Assembly: GCA_965228045.1 (NCBI GenBank)
Contig: OZ245789.1
Location: 2,232,001-2,296,000, forward strand
DNA from: JANQEU01 sp965228045
GTDB lineage: Bacteria; Bacteroidota; Bacteroidia; Cytophagales; Cyclobacteriaceae
Length of the DNA: 64,000 nucleotides
Reading direction: 5' to 3'
Under the pieces are notes generated by a model. That model saw only the letters and a program-made list of their open reading frames with translations. It was not told the DNA's origin and made no database searches. Each line of letters starts with the position of its first letter. The stretch's first letter is position 1. The position numbers were made by a program, and so were the translations under genes. Shown here piece by piece: positions 42,292 through 51,964 of this stretch.

Positions 42292-42861
42292 TTATAGCTC
42301 AGATTTTAACCGACTTAGTGTAAAGGGAGTGACCCCCAGGTAGGAGGCGATCACTTTATTGGAAAGCTTACTGAGGATCTTCGGTTGATACTCCATGAGC
42401 CATTTGAGTCTGTCGAGTGCCGCATCACCCTGGAGTCCGTAGATTCGTTCCTGTGAAGTAATGTAGGCCATCTCAAGTATATCCCTGTAGATCAGGTTAA
42501 AAGCAGGAATTCGTTCTACAAACTCATAAAATTTGGCCCTTGAAATGGTCAGGATTTCAGATGCAACCACAGCTTCCACAAATTCCTGGGAGGGTTTCTG
42601 TTCAATAAAGCTGGACAGCGCAGTACCAAATTTGCCTGGAAAGGCAAAATACCTCGTCAGTTCCTGTCCTTCCTTGTTTATGGCATAGAAACGTAGGCAG
42701 CCTGAATTGACAAAGTAGTTGTGCTTACACGTGTCACCACTTCTGAGCAAAATTTCACCGCGTTTGACCTTTTTCGACTCGAAAGCTTCCTTTATGGCCG
42801 AAAAGGCCTGATCGTCTATGCTTACTTTTTCAGAAATGTACCGATGCAATAGCTCATGCAT
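42292..42861 (-). CDS. Crp/Fnr family transcriptional regulator
   Basis: A 189-residue regulator with an N-terminal cNMP-binding fold (KVKRGEILLRSGDTCKHNYF, then VNSGCLRFYAINKEGQELTR) and a short C-terminal helix-turn-helix (LSNKVIASYLGVTPFTLSRLK). The C-terminal domain is smaller than in Crp, typical of the Bacteroidota subgroup. The pattern of four Cys for an iron-sulfur cluster is missing, so it is not Fnr-like. A palindrome downstream may be a target. The ligand is unknown. Confidence 0.9.
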   Translation of the reverse strand: MHELLHRYISEKVSIDDQAFSAIKEAFESKKVKRGEILLRSGDTCKHNYFVNSGCLRFYAINKEGQELTRYFAFPGKFGTALSSFIEQKPSQEFVEAVVASEILTISRAKFYEFVERIPAFNLIYRDILEMAYITSQERIYGLQGDAALDRLKWLMEYQPKILSKLSNKVIASYLGVTPFTLSRLKSEL

Positions 42862-42905
42862 GAGCTTAAGTTAGTGAAATCACAGACAAATGCGGGTGTA
42901 GCCAG

Positions 42906-43601
42906 TTATACCAAATATGGGGAACCTGCCTTTTCCTTCCACTTTTCATTGTCCACACCCTTTATGATCAGCCAGAGGCTGAAGGTCAGTTCACCCAAAA
43001 ACGGGGGCAGCAGTATGAAAGGAAACAGGCTGTCTGCAAAAGGGAGGTCCAACAGAATGGCGAAGGTATTGACCAGATAACAGGCCCCGGCGATTTGGAT
43101 CAAAATTCCTATAGTGGCGGGGATAAACCCGGATTTTCTGATCAGATAACCATAGATAAGACAGGCGAGCCCAAAGAATATAAGGCCTACACCAAATCCT
43201 AGTTCGTGCATCTGGATCCTGTGCAGGATCATTTCGGCAGGTAACTCCTGATCAAGCAAATTGATCACTTCTACGAGGTTCATTTTATTCACTACCAGGA
43301 CCGCCGTTTGAATGACATTGAAGAGCAGGGCCATCATAGCCAGGATTTTGTCGACCGGACGTAACATAAGAAAAAGGATGATCATAACAGGGATGTCAAG
43401 AGCCTGCATGATCAGATCGGAAACGATACCAGTTCTCCATTTAAAGACATTTGCGGAGATATTCTGTACGGTAAGCGCGGCATCGCCCATATCCACCATT
43501 TGTCCCCGGACAGCGAGCGCGCTGTAGATCCCGGTTATGATGATCAGAAGGTAGAAGACACCTCCCAGGCGAGAGATGTATTTTGGCGAGGTGGAGATCA
43601 T
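42906..43601 (-). CDS. DUF4386-like membrane protein
   Basis: A 231-residue protein with about six transmembrane helices. Family features include YISRLGGVFYLLIIITGIYS at the start, GLACLIYGYLIRKSGFIPAT and GILIQIAGACYLVNTFAILL later. DUF4386 is a common membrane family with no known activity. The gene is 45 bases upstream of the Crp/Fnr gene in the same direction, so they are probably one transcript. Role not predictable. Confidence 0.75.
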   Translation of the reverse strand: MISTSPKYISRLGGVFYLLIIITGIYSALAVRGQMVDMGDAALTVQNISANVFKWRTGIVSDLIMQALDIPVMIILFLMLRPVDKILAMMALLFNVIQTAVLVVNKMNLVEVINLLDQELPAEMILHRIQMHELGFGVGLIFFGLACLIYGYLIRKSGFIPATIGILIQIAGACYLVNTFAILLDLPFADSLFPFILLPPFLGELTFSLWLIIKGVDNEKWKEKAGSPYLV

Positions 43602-43699
43602 ATTTCTAAGGTTTTGTAATTACCAATTTGACTGACTTTCCGTTGTAATGTTACAGGGCCGGCGGGAATTTTCTATTTTCGTATGCTCACAAATTCATT

Positions 43700-44227
43700 A
43701 TGGACCACTCTACTACTCAGAATTTGATTAGAAAAGGTGTACGATCCGACCAGCCACAGATATGGGCAGATCTGGGGTGCGGAAGTGGCACATTTACACG
43801 TTCAATCGCCACGCTTTTGCCTATGTCCAGTAAAGTGCTTGCGGTGGATAACAATGCAAAGTCCTTAAAACAGATCCCGGAAGTCATCTCAGGCACAGGG
43901 ATCAGGTTGGTCGCTTCTGATTTTACCACGTTTGAGCCGGAGGAGGCTTTGGATGGCATCCTGATGGCTAATTCGATTCATTTTGTCAAAAACAAAGCAG
44001 ATCTGATCAACAGACTTTTCGGTTTCCTCAATGAAAATGGCGTATTGATCCTGGTGGAGTACGACACAAACCATGGCAACCCATGGGTACCCCATCCGAT
44101 CAGCTATGATACATTGTGTGAGCTGATTTCGGATCAATATTCCATAGAGAAAATAGGGGAAGCCAGCTCCCGGTATCAGCGATCCGGTATCTATTCAGCT
44201 CTGATCACAGGTTCCACCAATAAGTGA
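43700..44227 (+). CDS. class I SAM-dependent methyltransferase
   Basis: A 175-residue methyltransferase. Motif I reads WADLGCGSGTFTRSIATLLP, followed by VLAVDNNAKSLKQIPEV and a later GILMANSIHFVKNKADLINR with the end LVEYDTNHGNPWVPHPISYD. It is short, with no substrate domain visible. The 3-prime end overlaps the convergent DUF5916 gene by 23 bases. The substrate is unknown. Confidence 0.85.
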   Translation: MDHSTTQNLIRKGVRSDQPQIWADLGCGSGTFTRSIATLLPMSSKVLAVDNNAKSLKQIPEVISGTGIRLVASDFTTFEPEEALDGILMANSIHFVKNKADLINRLFGFLNENGVLILVEYDTNHGNPWVPHPISYDTLCELISDQYSIEKIGEASSRYQRSGIYSALITGSTNK

Positions 44228-46391
44228 ATTTCATCACGAGGGCCCTGTTTCTGACCTCAAACGGTTGCGGAAGATAGTTGTCCGTGTAGACGATAAAAAG
44301 ATCCGATGCTGGTGCGTACCGCCATTGAAACCTCGTATTCAGGTTGATGTTGTCCTGCTGATCGTTGTACTGCAGAAAAGTGGTCCAGTACATGTTCTTG
44401 GTAAAAGTGATGTCCAGCCGTGGCCCGACCAGCCAGTAGACGGTCTTGCCCCAGGGCTCCTCCAGGCGGATGTCATCGCGACTGCCGGATACCTGCAGGT
44501 TGAGATATGGCTGGTACCGGATCCCTATACTGGCTTCTATATTTTGCCGAGTTCCGTCCTGGTAATACCCTCCAAATCTCCCCGAGACTTCATAGGTAAA
44601 AATACTCTGAGGTCTGGAGCTGAAGCCAAAACCATAGGAATTCCAGTTATGCTCAGAAAAAGTAGGCAGATCCTGGATCTCACCATTTGTCGGATCAAAA
44701 GGAAAGAGGAGCTTGACGTAGTCATAGCCGGACCAGAAGTAGATCATGTCCCGGGAACGAAAGACGAATTCGTAAGATGCATAGCCGGTATAATCAGTAA
44801 TGCTGAAATCCGTATCAGTGATGAGGATCGTGCCAATGGCTGGACCATGACTTAGAAGGACTTTACCATCCGGGAAGAAATTTCTCACCAATTGCGGTGA
44901 AAACCTCACGAAGCCCGTCCTTGGAACATAGCCCATCTCCGCATCGTAGTTTTCCCCGACGTACTCATGTCGCCAATCCAGCTGCCATTTACGGCTGGAG
45001 TACCTCAGATTACCGGCATGAGACATGCTGTTTTGATTGTTATCCGGGTTAAAGGATTTTAGAGCCAGCATCTTCCCGGTCCAGAGGTTGTTGGAGGACG
45101 CCAGGTTAAATTCGATACCGGCGTTCCGGTTGAAAGTGGCGTATTCGGTATTGTCCGTGGTCGGATCAAAATTGTAGTTTACAGATTGCTTATTCGCAAA
45201 AATGAAACCAACATTGGACCGACTAAAAACTCTCCGCTGCAGTGCTACTACTGCAAAATTCTGCGCTGGGAGTCCCACGGAATCTACGGCACCGGTTTGC
45301 ATGTCCATCGCTCCGATCCGCCAGTCCCTGTTCACTTTTCCGCTTAGCCTGGCGCCAAAAAGAATAGGGGCGTTCAACCCGATTCTTCTGGAGAAGAAGG
45401 GCCTGATTTCTGAGTAACCAAAATTGGCGAAGAGGTCTCCATTTTCGAGAAAGAACTGTCTTCTCTCCGGGAAGAAAAGCTCAAAACGATCCAGGTTGGT
45501 GACCTGCTGATCCACATCGACCTGGGAGAAATCCGGGTTTACCGTAAGGTCCAGGTTCAGGGAGGAAGTGACTGCGATCTTGGCGTCTGCCCCTACATCG
45601 AAACCGGGATTAATGTCGGTTTCGGGATTGTAATTTTTTGTGGCCCTGGCTGCTGTGTAGGGTATCAATGAAATATTGGTGGATGGAGCTGGTGGCGGCT
45701 CATCCCACTGGAGGATGCCAGTATAGGCCAAAGAGATAGAGGGAAACTGCCTCGGCACAGGGGCCCATGAAGATTTCTCTGTTGTCTTCAGGTCATTACG
45801 TCCAAAGTTCACACCCCATTGGGTGATCCCTTCCTTGTAGCGGATGGTCTTAAATGGTAGCGCCATTTCGAAAATATACTTTTCATCATCCGCAGTGGAG
45901 GCGGAGCTCCATTTGTTATCCCAGCTCAGATCCACCCGGCTACCTTCATACATAGTGCCGTCCCACTGGGCACCTGCTGCATTGGCACCGAAGGTGAAGC
46001 CATTGGTCTGGTCATCGAAAGTATCGAGGCAAAAAATGAAATTATCGTTGTTCTGAAAACCCCAGTCCCGACGCATGGACTCCACAAAGTTGGGCCCTGG
46101 TTCTTTGGTATAACAAACTGCGATCAGGTAGATGTTCTGATCGTCATAGGCCATCTGGACTTCCGTCAAAACCTCCGCCATGCTCGTGTCAAAGGGGAGG
46201 ATCATATGAAAATCCTTCGCAACTTCTGCATCCTGCCAGGCCCGATCATCCCGGACACCATCGACTACAATGGGGGAGGTTGCTCTCCTGATGTTCAGGA
46301 CATAATCCGCATTCTTTTTCTGGGCTGTCGCCCAATAAGTTCCCATCAGGATCGTGGCGACGATCAGGAACCTGAGTTTTTGAGCCATCAA
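44205..46391 (-). CDS. DUF5916 outer-membrane protein with CBM9-like domain
   Basis: A 728-residue secreted protein. A signal peptide (LRFLIVATILMGTYWATAQ) leads to a CBM9-like domain (SPIVVDGVRDDRAWQDAEVA then VQMAYDDQNIYLIAVCYTKE) and a barrel-like DUF5916 region: VDQQVTNLDRFELFFPERRQ then FFLENGDLFANFGYSEIRPF. DUF5916 proteins are conserved in Bacteroidota outer membranes and their function is unknown. It shares its end with the methyltransferase. It may bind or export a sugar or metabolite; this is not established. Confidence 0.85.
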   Translation of the reverse strand: MMAQKLRFLIVATILMGTYWATAQKKNADYVLNIRRATSPIVVDGVRDDRAWQDAEVAKDFHMILPFDTSMAEVLTEVQMAYDDQNIYLIAVCYTKEPGPNFVESMRRDWGFQNNDNFIFCLDTFDDQTNGFTFGANAAGAQWDGTMYEGSRVDLSWDNKWSSASTADDEKYIFEMALPFKTIRYKEGITQWGVNFGRNDLKTTEKSSWAPVPRQFPSISLAYTGILQWDEPPPAPSTNISLIPYTAARATKNYNPETDINPGFDVGADAKIAVTSSLNLDLTVNPDFSQVDVDQQVTNLDRFELFFPERRQFFLENGDLFANFGYSEIRPFFSRRIGLNAPILFGARLSGKVNRDWRIGAMDMQTGAVDSVGLPAQNFAVVALQRRVFSRSNVGFIFANKQSVNYNFDPTTDNTEYATFNRNAGIEFNLASSNNLWTGKMLALKSFNPDNNQNSMSHAGNLRYSSRKWQLDWRHEYVGENYDAEMGYVPRTGFVRFSPQLVRNFFPDGKVLLSHGPAIGTILITDTDFSITDYTGYASYEFVFRSRDMIYFWSGYDYVKLLFPFDPTNGEIQDLPTFSEHNWNSYGFGFSSRPQSIFTYEVSGRFGGYYQDGTRQNIEASIGIRYQPYLNLQVSGSRDDIRLEEPWGKTVYWLVGPRLDITFTKNMYWTTFLQYNDQQDNINLNTRFQWRYAPASDLFIVYTDNYLPQPFEVRNRALVMKFTYWWNL

Positions 46392-46411
46392 TGTTGGTTA
46401 TAAGAAGAAAA

Positions 46412-46440
46412 TGATGCCGGAGAAATTTTCTCCGGCATCA
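46412..46440 (-). terminator. terminator-like hairpin after the Asp-box protein
   Basis: TGATGCCGGAGAAA (46412-46425) and TTTCTCCGGCATCA (46427-46440) form 14 perfect pairs with a one-base centre, placed three bases after the stop of the 46444 gene. It is upstream of the DUF5916 gene start (46391), so it separates two same-strand genes. Confidence 0.7.
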
Positions 46441-46443
46441 AAG

Positions 46444-49400
46444 CTATTCTATTCTTTCATACGATTTAAACGGACTTAGGTCTAAACCTTCCATCTCCTG
46501 CTGGAAGCCGGGCCATGTAGATTCATAGTAACCGTTGACCAGGTCCAATGCTTTTTGAAGTTCTTCTTTGAACTTTTCGATGAGGGCAGTTTCTGTCCTG
46601 GTAGGGCTGTGCAGGGCATTCAGCGTGTAAGCTCTTGATAATCCATAGTAAGTATCAAGATACCTAACCGGGCTCCGTGTGATACCCTGTCTGTCATCTT
46701 CCGGTCCAAAGAACACATCCAGCATACTGTTAAGGGTGTCCTTTGTGTCCTTGATAAGCTCAAGTTGTGTTTCAAACCCGTCCTCATCCTTCTCCTTCAG
46801 CTCTTTTTCGTATTTACCTGCGATTTCAAGCGATTCCTTTAGTTGCTCGATCGCTTTGTATCCTTTCGGTCCATGGGCTTCGATGTCTTTGTAGGCATCA
46901 TATTTTGCCTGGATGGCAGCGGAGGTTAGCTCCAGTCTGTGATCATATTTTACTTCGATCTCAGTGGAGTCCATGGCATCCCCATAGGTCATCTTTATTT
47001 TGTAAGTGCCTGGTAAGACGGTAACTCCACCTGGCTCACGATCTCTTGAACTCCCAGACCGTGACCATCTTTCAATACCTTTTTCTTCCATTCCCCATTC
47101 GAAGCGATGCATTCCACTTTTCTTAGGCGCTTTTCTTTTGATCGTTCTGATAAGTTCATCTCCATCATAAACCTGGAATATGACCGAATCATATGAAACT
47201 GCCGCTTCATCATCCGAGTCATCTTCCTTTTCAGGAATGTTGATGCTGTAGGTGATAAGCGCATCTGTGGTCTTGTTTTCAGCATTGTACATGGCATCTC
47301 CACCAAATCGGCTTCCTGTCGGCTGCTGGGTGGCAATGTTATAACCAACCGGAGGATCGTAAACTTTCAGTGTCTGGCTCAGAACGCCTGTGCCTTCAGC
47401 AGCCATAGCCCTGAGAGGTCTGATATCATCCAGTATCCACGCAGCACGGCCAAATGTCCCTATTACCAGGTCATGATCTCTTGGATGGATCGCAAGGTCC
47501 ATTACGTTAGTGGTGGGGAATCCTGACGTCCACTTTGTCCAGTTGGAGGCACCATCAATGCTTACATAGAGTCCGTCATCTGTTCCCAGGAACATCAGGT
47601 TTGACTCAACTGGATCTTCTATGATGGATAGGGCATAGCTTACCACGTCATTTTCATCTACGATTTGTTGCCAGGTGCGACCATAATCCGTGGTTTTAAA
47701 TGCGAACGGCTTGTAGTTAAATCTTCTGTAGTCATTTGCGACAAGCAACGCTTCACCATTATTCTTGTTCGAAGGTTTTATCTGGGTCACCCAGGCGCCT
47801 CGCGGCATTCCTGAAATGTTTCTGGAGACATTCGTCCATGTATCTCCACCGTCCCTGGTGACCTGCACCTGGCCGTCATCTGTTCCTACCCAGATTACAT
47901 TTTCTTCAGTTGGATCCGGTTCGATCACCAATATTGTGCAGTAATTCTCTGCACCGGTTGCGTCCATGGTTAGTCCTCCACTGTCACTTTGTTTTTGCTT
48001 TTCGGGGTCATTCGTGGTCAGATCAGGGGAGATGATGTCCCAAGTCTGTCCGCCATCGGTGCTTCTGTGCACATACTGACTTCCGAAGTACACAATTTCC
48101 GGGTTTCTTGGATCGCGGTTTATGGCAGCGTTCCAGTTAAACCTCAACAGCTCACCTGTCGGGTTCGTAGGTCGGATTCTTTCATTGTACCCGGTTACTC
48201 TGTCGTAAATGGAAGCGTTGCCCTGCTGGGAAGTGGAGATTCCATATCGACTGTTGGTAGGATGCGGAAGTACATCAAATCCATCTCCAAAAGAGATTTC
48301 CTGCCAGTAACTGTTACGGATACCCTGTGCTTTCCATACGTAGGCAGGTCCGGCCCATGAACCATTGTCCTGCATACCACCGTAAACGTTGTAAGGAAGC
48401 TCATTGTCGGTGTTGATGTGGTAAAACTGGGCCACAGGTATTGTTTCTACAAAATTCCATGACTTGCCACCGTCCCGGGTGATGTTCACGCCCCCGTCGT
48501 TTCCATCCATCATAAACTTTCCGTTTTCAGGATGGATCCACCACGCATGGTGGTCAGGATGCACGCCATTGGACACACCGTAGGCCGGCATCAGTTCAGT
48601 GAAATTCTTACCGCCATCTTCACTGACGTTGACATAAGTGAAGACACTGTACACTCTGTTCTCATTTTGTGGGTCCACGAAAATGTCCGAATAGTAGAAA
48701 GGGCGGTTGCCAATATCATTCTTATTGTTGATCATCTCCCACGTAAATCCTCCGTCGTCAGATCTGTATAATGCATTCTTCTTGGATTCTACCAGCGCAT
48801 AGATCCGGTTGGGTTCGCCTGGCGCAATAGCGAGACCGATCCTGCCTAGTTCACCTTTGGGCAAACCATCATCTTCTGTTCTCTCTGCCCAGGTCTCACC
48901 TCCATCATGGCTGATGAATAGTCCCGATCCTGGTCCGCCAGATTTGAAAAACCACGGATCACGATGATGTTCCCATAGGGCAGCGATCAGTTTATTGGGA
49001 TTGGTTGGGTCCATAACCAGATCTGCGGCTCCTGTGTCATTATTGGCAAAGAGAACCTTGTTCCATGTTTTTCCACCATCAGTGGTTTTGAAGACACCCC
49101 TTTCAGGATGAGATCCCCAGGGAGAGCCTATCGCTCCTACAAATACGGTGTTAGGGTCATCCGGATGGATGATGACACGATGAATGTGCCGGGTATTGGC
49201 CAGTCCCGTTTTCTGCCAGTTTTTACCTCCATCCAGACTTCTGTAGATACCATCTCCTCCATTTAAAGAGTTTCTTGGATTTCCTTCACCTGTTCCTACC
49301 CAGATGACAGATGGATTAGATTGCTGGATGGCGATGGCCCCGATGGATGCTGTAGTCTGATCCTCAAAAATCGGTTCCCACTTGATTCCCCCGGATTCAG

Positions 49401-49599
49401 ATTTCCATAATCCTCCGGAGGCAGTGCCTACATACATGATTCTGGGGTCATCTGTGACCACATCAATTGCCGTGACACGACCGGCCATCCCGGCAGGACC
49501 TATATTTCGGGGCTTAATATTTTCAAAGAGGTCCATGTCCAGCTTTTGGGCATTGAGCAGGACAGGTAGAAACATGATAAGTGAAATGATTTTTTTCAT
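46444..49599 (-). CDS. large secreted Asp-box (BNR, sortilin/VPS10-like) propeller protein
   Basis: A 1051-residue protein with a signal peptide (KKIISLIMFLPVLLNAQ). At least ten Asp-box (SxDxGxTW) turns are visible: SESGGIKWE, SLDGGKNWQ, TTDGGKTWN, SHDGGETWA, SDDGGFTWE, SEDGGKNFT, TRDGGKSWN, STDGGQTWD, TRDGGDTWT and SIDGASNWT. They imply a multi-bladed propeller over about residues 40-740, followed by a beta/helical C-terminal part. The family is annotated as VPS10/sortilin-like or glycosyl hydrolase in Bacteroidota; no sialidase catalytic residues were recognised. Function is unknown. Confidence 0.85.
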   Translation of the reverse strand: MKKIISLIMFLPVLLNAQKLDMDLFENIKPRNIGPAGMAGRVTAIDVVTDDPRIMYVGTASGGLWKSESGGIKWEPIFEDQTTASIGAIAIQQSNPSVIWVGTGEGNPRNSLNGGDGIYRSLDGGKNWQKTGLANTRHIHRVIIHPDDPNTVFVGAIGSPWGSHPERGVFKTTDGGKTWNKVLFANNDTGAADLVMDPTNPNKLIAALWEHHRDPWFFKSGGPGSGLFISHDGGETWAERTEDDGLPKGELGRIGLAIAPGEPNRIYALVESKKNALYRSDDGGFTWEMINNKNDIGNRPFYYSDIFVDPQNENRVYSVFTYVNVSEDGGKNFTELMPAYGVSNGVHPDHHAWWIHPENGKFMMDGNDGGVNITRDGGKSWNFVETIPVAQFYHINTDNELPYNVYGGMQDNGSWAGPAYVWKAQGIRNSYWQEISFGDGFDVLPHPTNSRYGISTSQQGNASIYDRVTGYNERIRPTNPTGELLRFNWNAAINRDPRNPEIVYFGSQYVHRSTDGGQTWDIISPDLTTNDPEKQKQSDSGGLTMDATGAENYCTILVIEPDPTEENVIWVGTDDGQVQVTRDGGDTWTNVSRNISGMPRGAWVTQIKPSNKNNGEALLVANDYRRFNYKPFAFKTTDYGRTWQQIVDENDVVSYALSIIEDPVESNLMFLGTDDGLYVSIDGASNWTKWTSGFPTTNVMDLAIHPRDHDLVIGTFGRAAWILDDIRPLRAMAAEGTGVLSQTLKVYDPPVGYNIATQQPTGSRFGGDAMYNAENKTTDALITYSINIPEKEDDSDDEAAVSYDSVIFQVYDGDELIRTIKRKAPKKSGMHRFEWGMEEKGIERWSRSGSSRDREPGGVTVLPGTYKIKMTYGDAMDSTEIEVKYDHRLELTSAAIQAKYDAYKDIEAHGPKGYKAIEQLKESLEIAGKYEKELKEKDEDGFETQLELIKDTKDTLNSMLDVFFGPEDDRQGITRSPVRYLDTYYGLSRAYTLNALHSPTRTETALIEKFKEELQKALDLVNGYYESTWPGFQQEMEGLDLSPFKSYERIE

Positions 49600-49674
49600 G
49601 GAATTTGAGTTTAGGTCGGCTAACCTATGAAAAAATCATCAGCACTAATTAGTGAATTATACGACTGGTAAAAA

Positions 49675-49705
49675 AAAGGAGATCAGCATTCTGCCGATCT
49701 CCTTT
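49675..49705 (-). terminator. terminator of the zinc-ribbon gene
   Basis: AAAGGAGATC (49675-49684) pairs with GATCTCCTTT (49696-49705) around an 11-base loop, 20 bases after the zinc-ribbon stop on the minus strand. It continues into a short run of Ts on that strand (the plus strand reads AAAAAAA just before the stem), so rho-independent termination is likely. Confidence 0.75.
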
Positions 49706-49725
49706 AGATTAAAAAGTTTGAAATT

Positions 49726-49890
49726 TTAAATGTCAATGTTCTCGGATTTCTTTGCGCATTCTTCGCAAAGAATTTCCTCGTTCTTTTCATCGTAGAAATA
49801 GTCCTGACCTATGGTAATTTGCTTGTTGCAGTTTTCGCATATCAGGTCTAATTCAGCAAGAACAGGGGTGGAGGAATCAAATGCTTTCAT
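49726..49890 (-). CDS. 54-residue zinc-ribbon-like protein
   Basis: A small minus-strand ORF beginning MKAFDSSTPVLAELDLICEN, with two Cys pairs: CENC near residue 18 and CEEC near residue 44. The spacing of the Cys pairs fits a rubredoxin- or zinc-ribbon-like knuckle that binds one Zn ion. It ends KKSENIDI. A terminator follows. It is shorter than common gene-finding cut-offs but the four-Cys pattern and terminator support a real gene. Partner unknown. Confidence 0.7.
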   Translation of the reverse strand: MKAFDSSTPVLAELDLICENCNKQITIGQDYFYDEKNEEILCEECAKKSENIDI

Positions 49891-50058
49891 GATATTAAGA
49901 AGTTGCTACCATAATATTATGGTAAAATTACCGAATTCTGTTTTGAAATAACGCCTTACTTCATGATTTAGCGCATCAGTGGGATTGATTTATCTCCCAC
50001 GCGCGGATTCGTTTTTATTTTCAAAACTTATTATCGACATCTGGAGTTAAATTTAGAT

Positions 50059-50472
50059 ATGCGATTGCTTGGGCTCATCTTTTGTATTGGATCAGCGCTC
50101 ACTACTTTGGCTCAGCAGGAAAATGAGGATTTCCTGATGTTCAGCATTTATTTTGGAGGTGGGAGCTACTACATATCCGAAGATCAAAAAGATGAGCTGT
50201 ATGACTTCATAAATGAGATTGAGCGGATCGAAAATTATACTATTTCGATCCACAGCCATACAGATAATATTGGACCGGCAGACTGGAATAGAATGCTTTC
50301 CGAAAGAAGGGGAGACGCGGCCATTGAATTGCTACTTGAATATAATATTTACCGCGAAGTCATTTCCAAAAAGGACTTTGGCTTACACAATCCCGTCTAT
50401 GACAACTCCACCTGGTACGGAAGGCTGAAAAACAGGAGAGTGGATATCATATTCTGGCCAATTGTGATGTGA
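50059..50472 (+). CDS. secreted OmpA-like domain protein
   Basis: A 137-residue protein with a signal peptide (RLLGLIFCIGSALTTLAQ) and a single OmpA-like domain. Motifs are FSIYFGGGSYYISEDQKDEL, then YTISIHSHTDNIGPADWNRM, LSERRGDAAIELLLEY and RLKNRRVDIIFWPI. The SHTDxxG and NRRVDI elements are the peptidoglycan-binding pattern, although the domain is stand-alone with no lipobox. It may anchor to peptidoglycan. The convergent 50474 gene begins immediately after its stop. Confidence 0.8.
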   Translation: MRLLGLIFCIGSALTTLAQQENEDFLMFSIYFGGGSYYISEDQKDELYDFINEIERIENYTISIHSHTDNIGPADWNRMLSERRGDAAIELLLEYNIYREVISKKDFGLHNPVYDNSTWYGRLKNRRVDIIFWPIVM

Positions 50473-50473
50473 A

Positions 50474-51043
50474 TTAGTTCCGCGGTGGATTGATCATAAT
50501 ATGTGCTCTGTGAGTACCGGGATCCATGATCCATGGTCCGCCTGGTCCGGGAGGACTGAGTGGCAGGCCGGTGGACTCGGAGGTAGCATAAGGAATGTAA
50601 ACCACATAGCGCAGATACTGGTCTTCGACTTCCATGGTCTCGGGGTTCACGGTTCCGGTGAGTACGTAGAGTGTGCTTCGCTCCGGCAGCTTGATCTTGC
50701 CAGCTTTCACTTCTTCTTCCCTGATGTCAAAGCGCTCTTTAAATCCTTTTCCTTCTGCCTTCAGTTCTCGCCCACGGGCCATGTATGGTTCCATCTCCTT
50801 GTGATAAGCTGCTACGCTGAAGCCATCATTTTCCGGATCGTCAGCCAGGCATATGATATCATTTGTACCTTCTTTAAGTGTCACAAGTTTTCCTGACGGG
50901 TCATAACCCAATACAGTCACATCATTTCTAAATGCTTCAGGTGCGGCAAGTGATGCCGTTGTAATCTGCCAGTCCTTTTCAGGAATCTGAGAATTTCCGT
51001 GAAAAACGATGCAAATAAGAATCAGGGATAGGAGGAGTCTCAT
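50474..51043 (-). CDS. secreted protein of unknown function
   Basis: A 189-residue protein with a signal peptide (RLLLSLILICIVFHGNSQ). Motifs: WQITTASLAAPEAFRNDVTV, KEGTNDIICLADDPENDGFS and LRYVVYIPYATSESTGLPLS, then PGTHRAHIMINPP at the end. The pattern is that of a conserved Bacteroidota secreted protein I cannot name. It is convergent with the OmpA-like gene and divergent from the chemosensory cluster. Confidence 0.65.
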   Translation of the reverse strand: MRLLLSLILICIVFHGNSQIPEKDWQITTASLAAPEAFRNDVTVLGYDPSGKLVTLKEGTNDIICLADDPENDGFSVAAYHKEMEPYMARGRELKAEGKGFKERFDIREEEVKAGKIKLPERSTLYVLTGTVNPETMEVEDQYLRYVVYIPYATSESTGLPLSPPGPGGPWIMDPGTHRAHIMINPPRN

Positions 51044-51202
51044 GGTTTTTTTCTTCCAATTTAAGAAATTCTCCTTTCAATTTTTGCTCCTGGTCGAATT
51101 GAAAATGGATTTTGATATTCAAAAAAATCGAAAAATGACGATTTCGTCCACTTTCAGAAATTCCTATTTAACAAGAGATATACCAAACTGGCCGGTTTTT
51201 CT

Positions 51203-51233
51203 TTTGTCGGTAATGCCCATCTTTCTATTTTCA
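51203..51233 (+). promoter_or_regulatory. candidate promoter of the chemosensory cluster
   Basis: TTTG (51203-51206), a 19-base spacer and TATTTTCA (51226-51233) resemble the Bacteroidota promoter TTTG-N19-TAnnTTTG with two mismatches. It ends 30 bases before the first cheW. Confidence 0.3.
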
Positions 51234-51263
51234 TGGAATAATTAAAGATATCTCTAATAGATC

Positions 51264-51935
51264 ATGGCCCTGGGGGAAAACCTAAAGAAAAAACAGCAGC
51301 CTAAAAGCAGCGCTAACGGCACCACCGCGAAGAAGCCCGAAAGGAAGGATTTAGAATCCATGTCACCTTCGCAATCAAGCAAGAAAGAATCTGTCAAAAG
51401 TGGAAAGAAGTCTTCCTCTAAAGCAGTTGAAAAGGAGCAGGAAATTGTGGGTCAGGAGGTGGAATCCGAAGACTTGCAAGAGGTCACCGATCTCAAAGCC
51501 GGTCAAATCCAAATCGTTGTTTTCCCGGTAGAAGAGGAGGAGTATGCATTTGATATAAATATGGTCAAAGAGGTCATTGGTGTCCCTCCGATAGCCCCTC
51601 TACCACATGTGGAAAAAAACATTCTGGGAGTAGCCAATGTAAGGGGAAATGTGATGGCGATCATAGACCTGGGTCAAAAATTAGGTTTTAGGGATGAGGC
51701 AAAGCCAGAGCAAAACACTTATATTATGGTAATAAAGGACGATGTATTTCAAATTGCATTGTCCGTCAGCAAGGTTCCTGAGACCATGGTTTTGAATAGA
51801 TCGGAGATTTCGAAACCTGATGGTGTGATGATGAAGAATGCCGGTGATCAGAAGTATCTGACCGGGATCATCCGCAAAGAAAAAAGAATGATAATGCTTC
51901 TGGATGTCCAGGAGATGTTTGGTATGACTAAATAG
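51264..51935 (+). CDS. cheW: CheW-family adaptor with lysine-rich N-terminus
   Basis: A 223-residue protein. The first about 75 residues are disordered and very Lys/Ser-rich, starting MALGENLKKKQQPKS. The CheW domain follows: IQIVVFPVEEEEYAFDINMV, then APLPHVEKNILGVANVRGNV, MAIIDLGQKLGFRDEAKPEQ and a final GIIRKEKRMIMLLDVQEMF. It couples the receptor to CheA. It is first in the cluster, 29 bases before the MCP gene. The start MALGxNLKKKQ is shared with the second CheW, which points to a specific shared function for that peptide. Confidence 0.92.
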   Translation: MALGENLKKKQQPKSSANGTTAKKPERKDLESMSPSQSSKKESVKSGKKSSSKAVEKEQEIVGQEVESEDLQEVTDLKAGQIQIVVFPVEEEEYAFDINMVKEVIGVPPIAPLPHVEKNILGVANVRGNVMAIIDLGQKLGFRDEAKPEQNTYIMVIKDDVFQIALSVSKVPETMVLNRSEISKPDGVMMKNAGDQKYLTGIIRKEKRMIMLLDVQEMFGMTK

Positions 51936-51964
51936 TCAGACCTTTATTTAAAACTACCGCTCAT

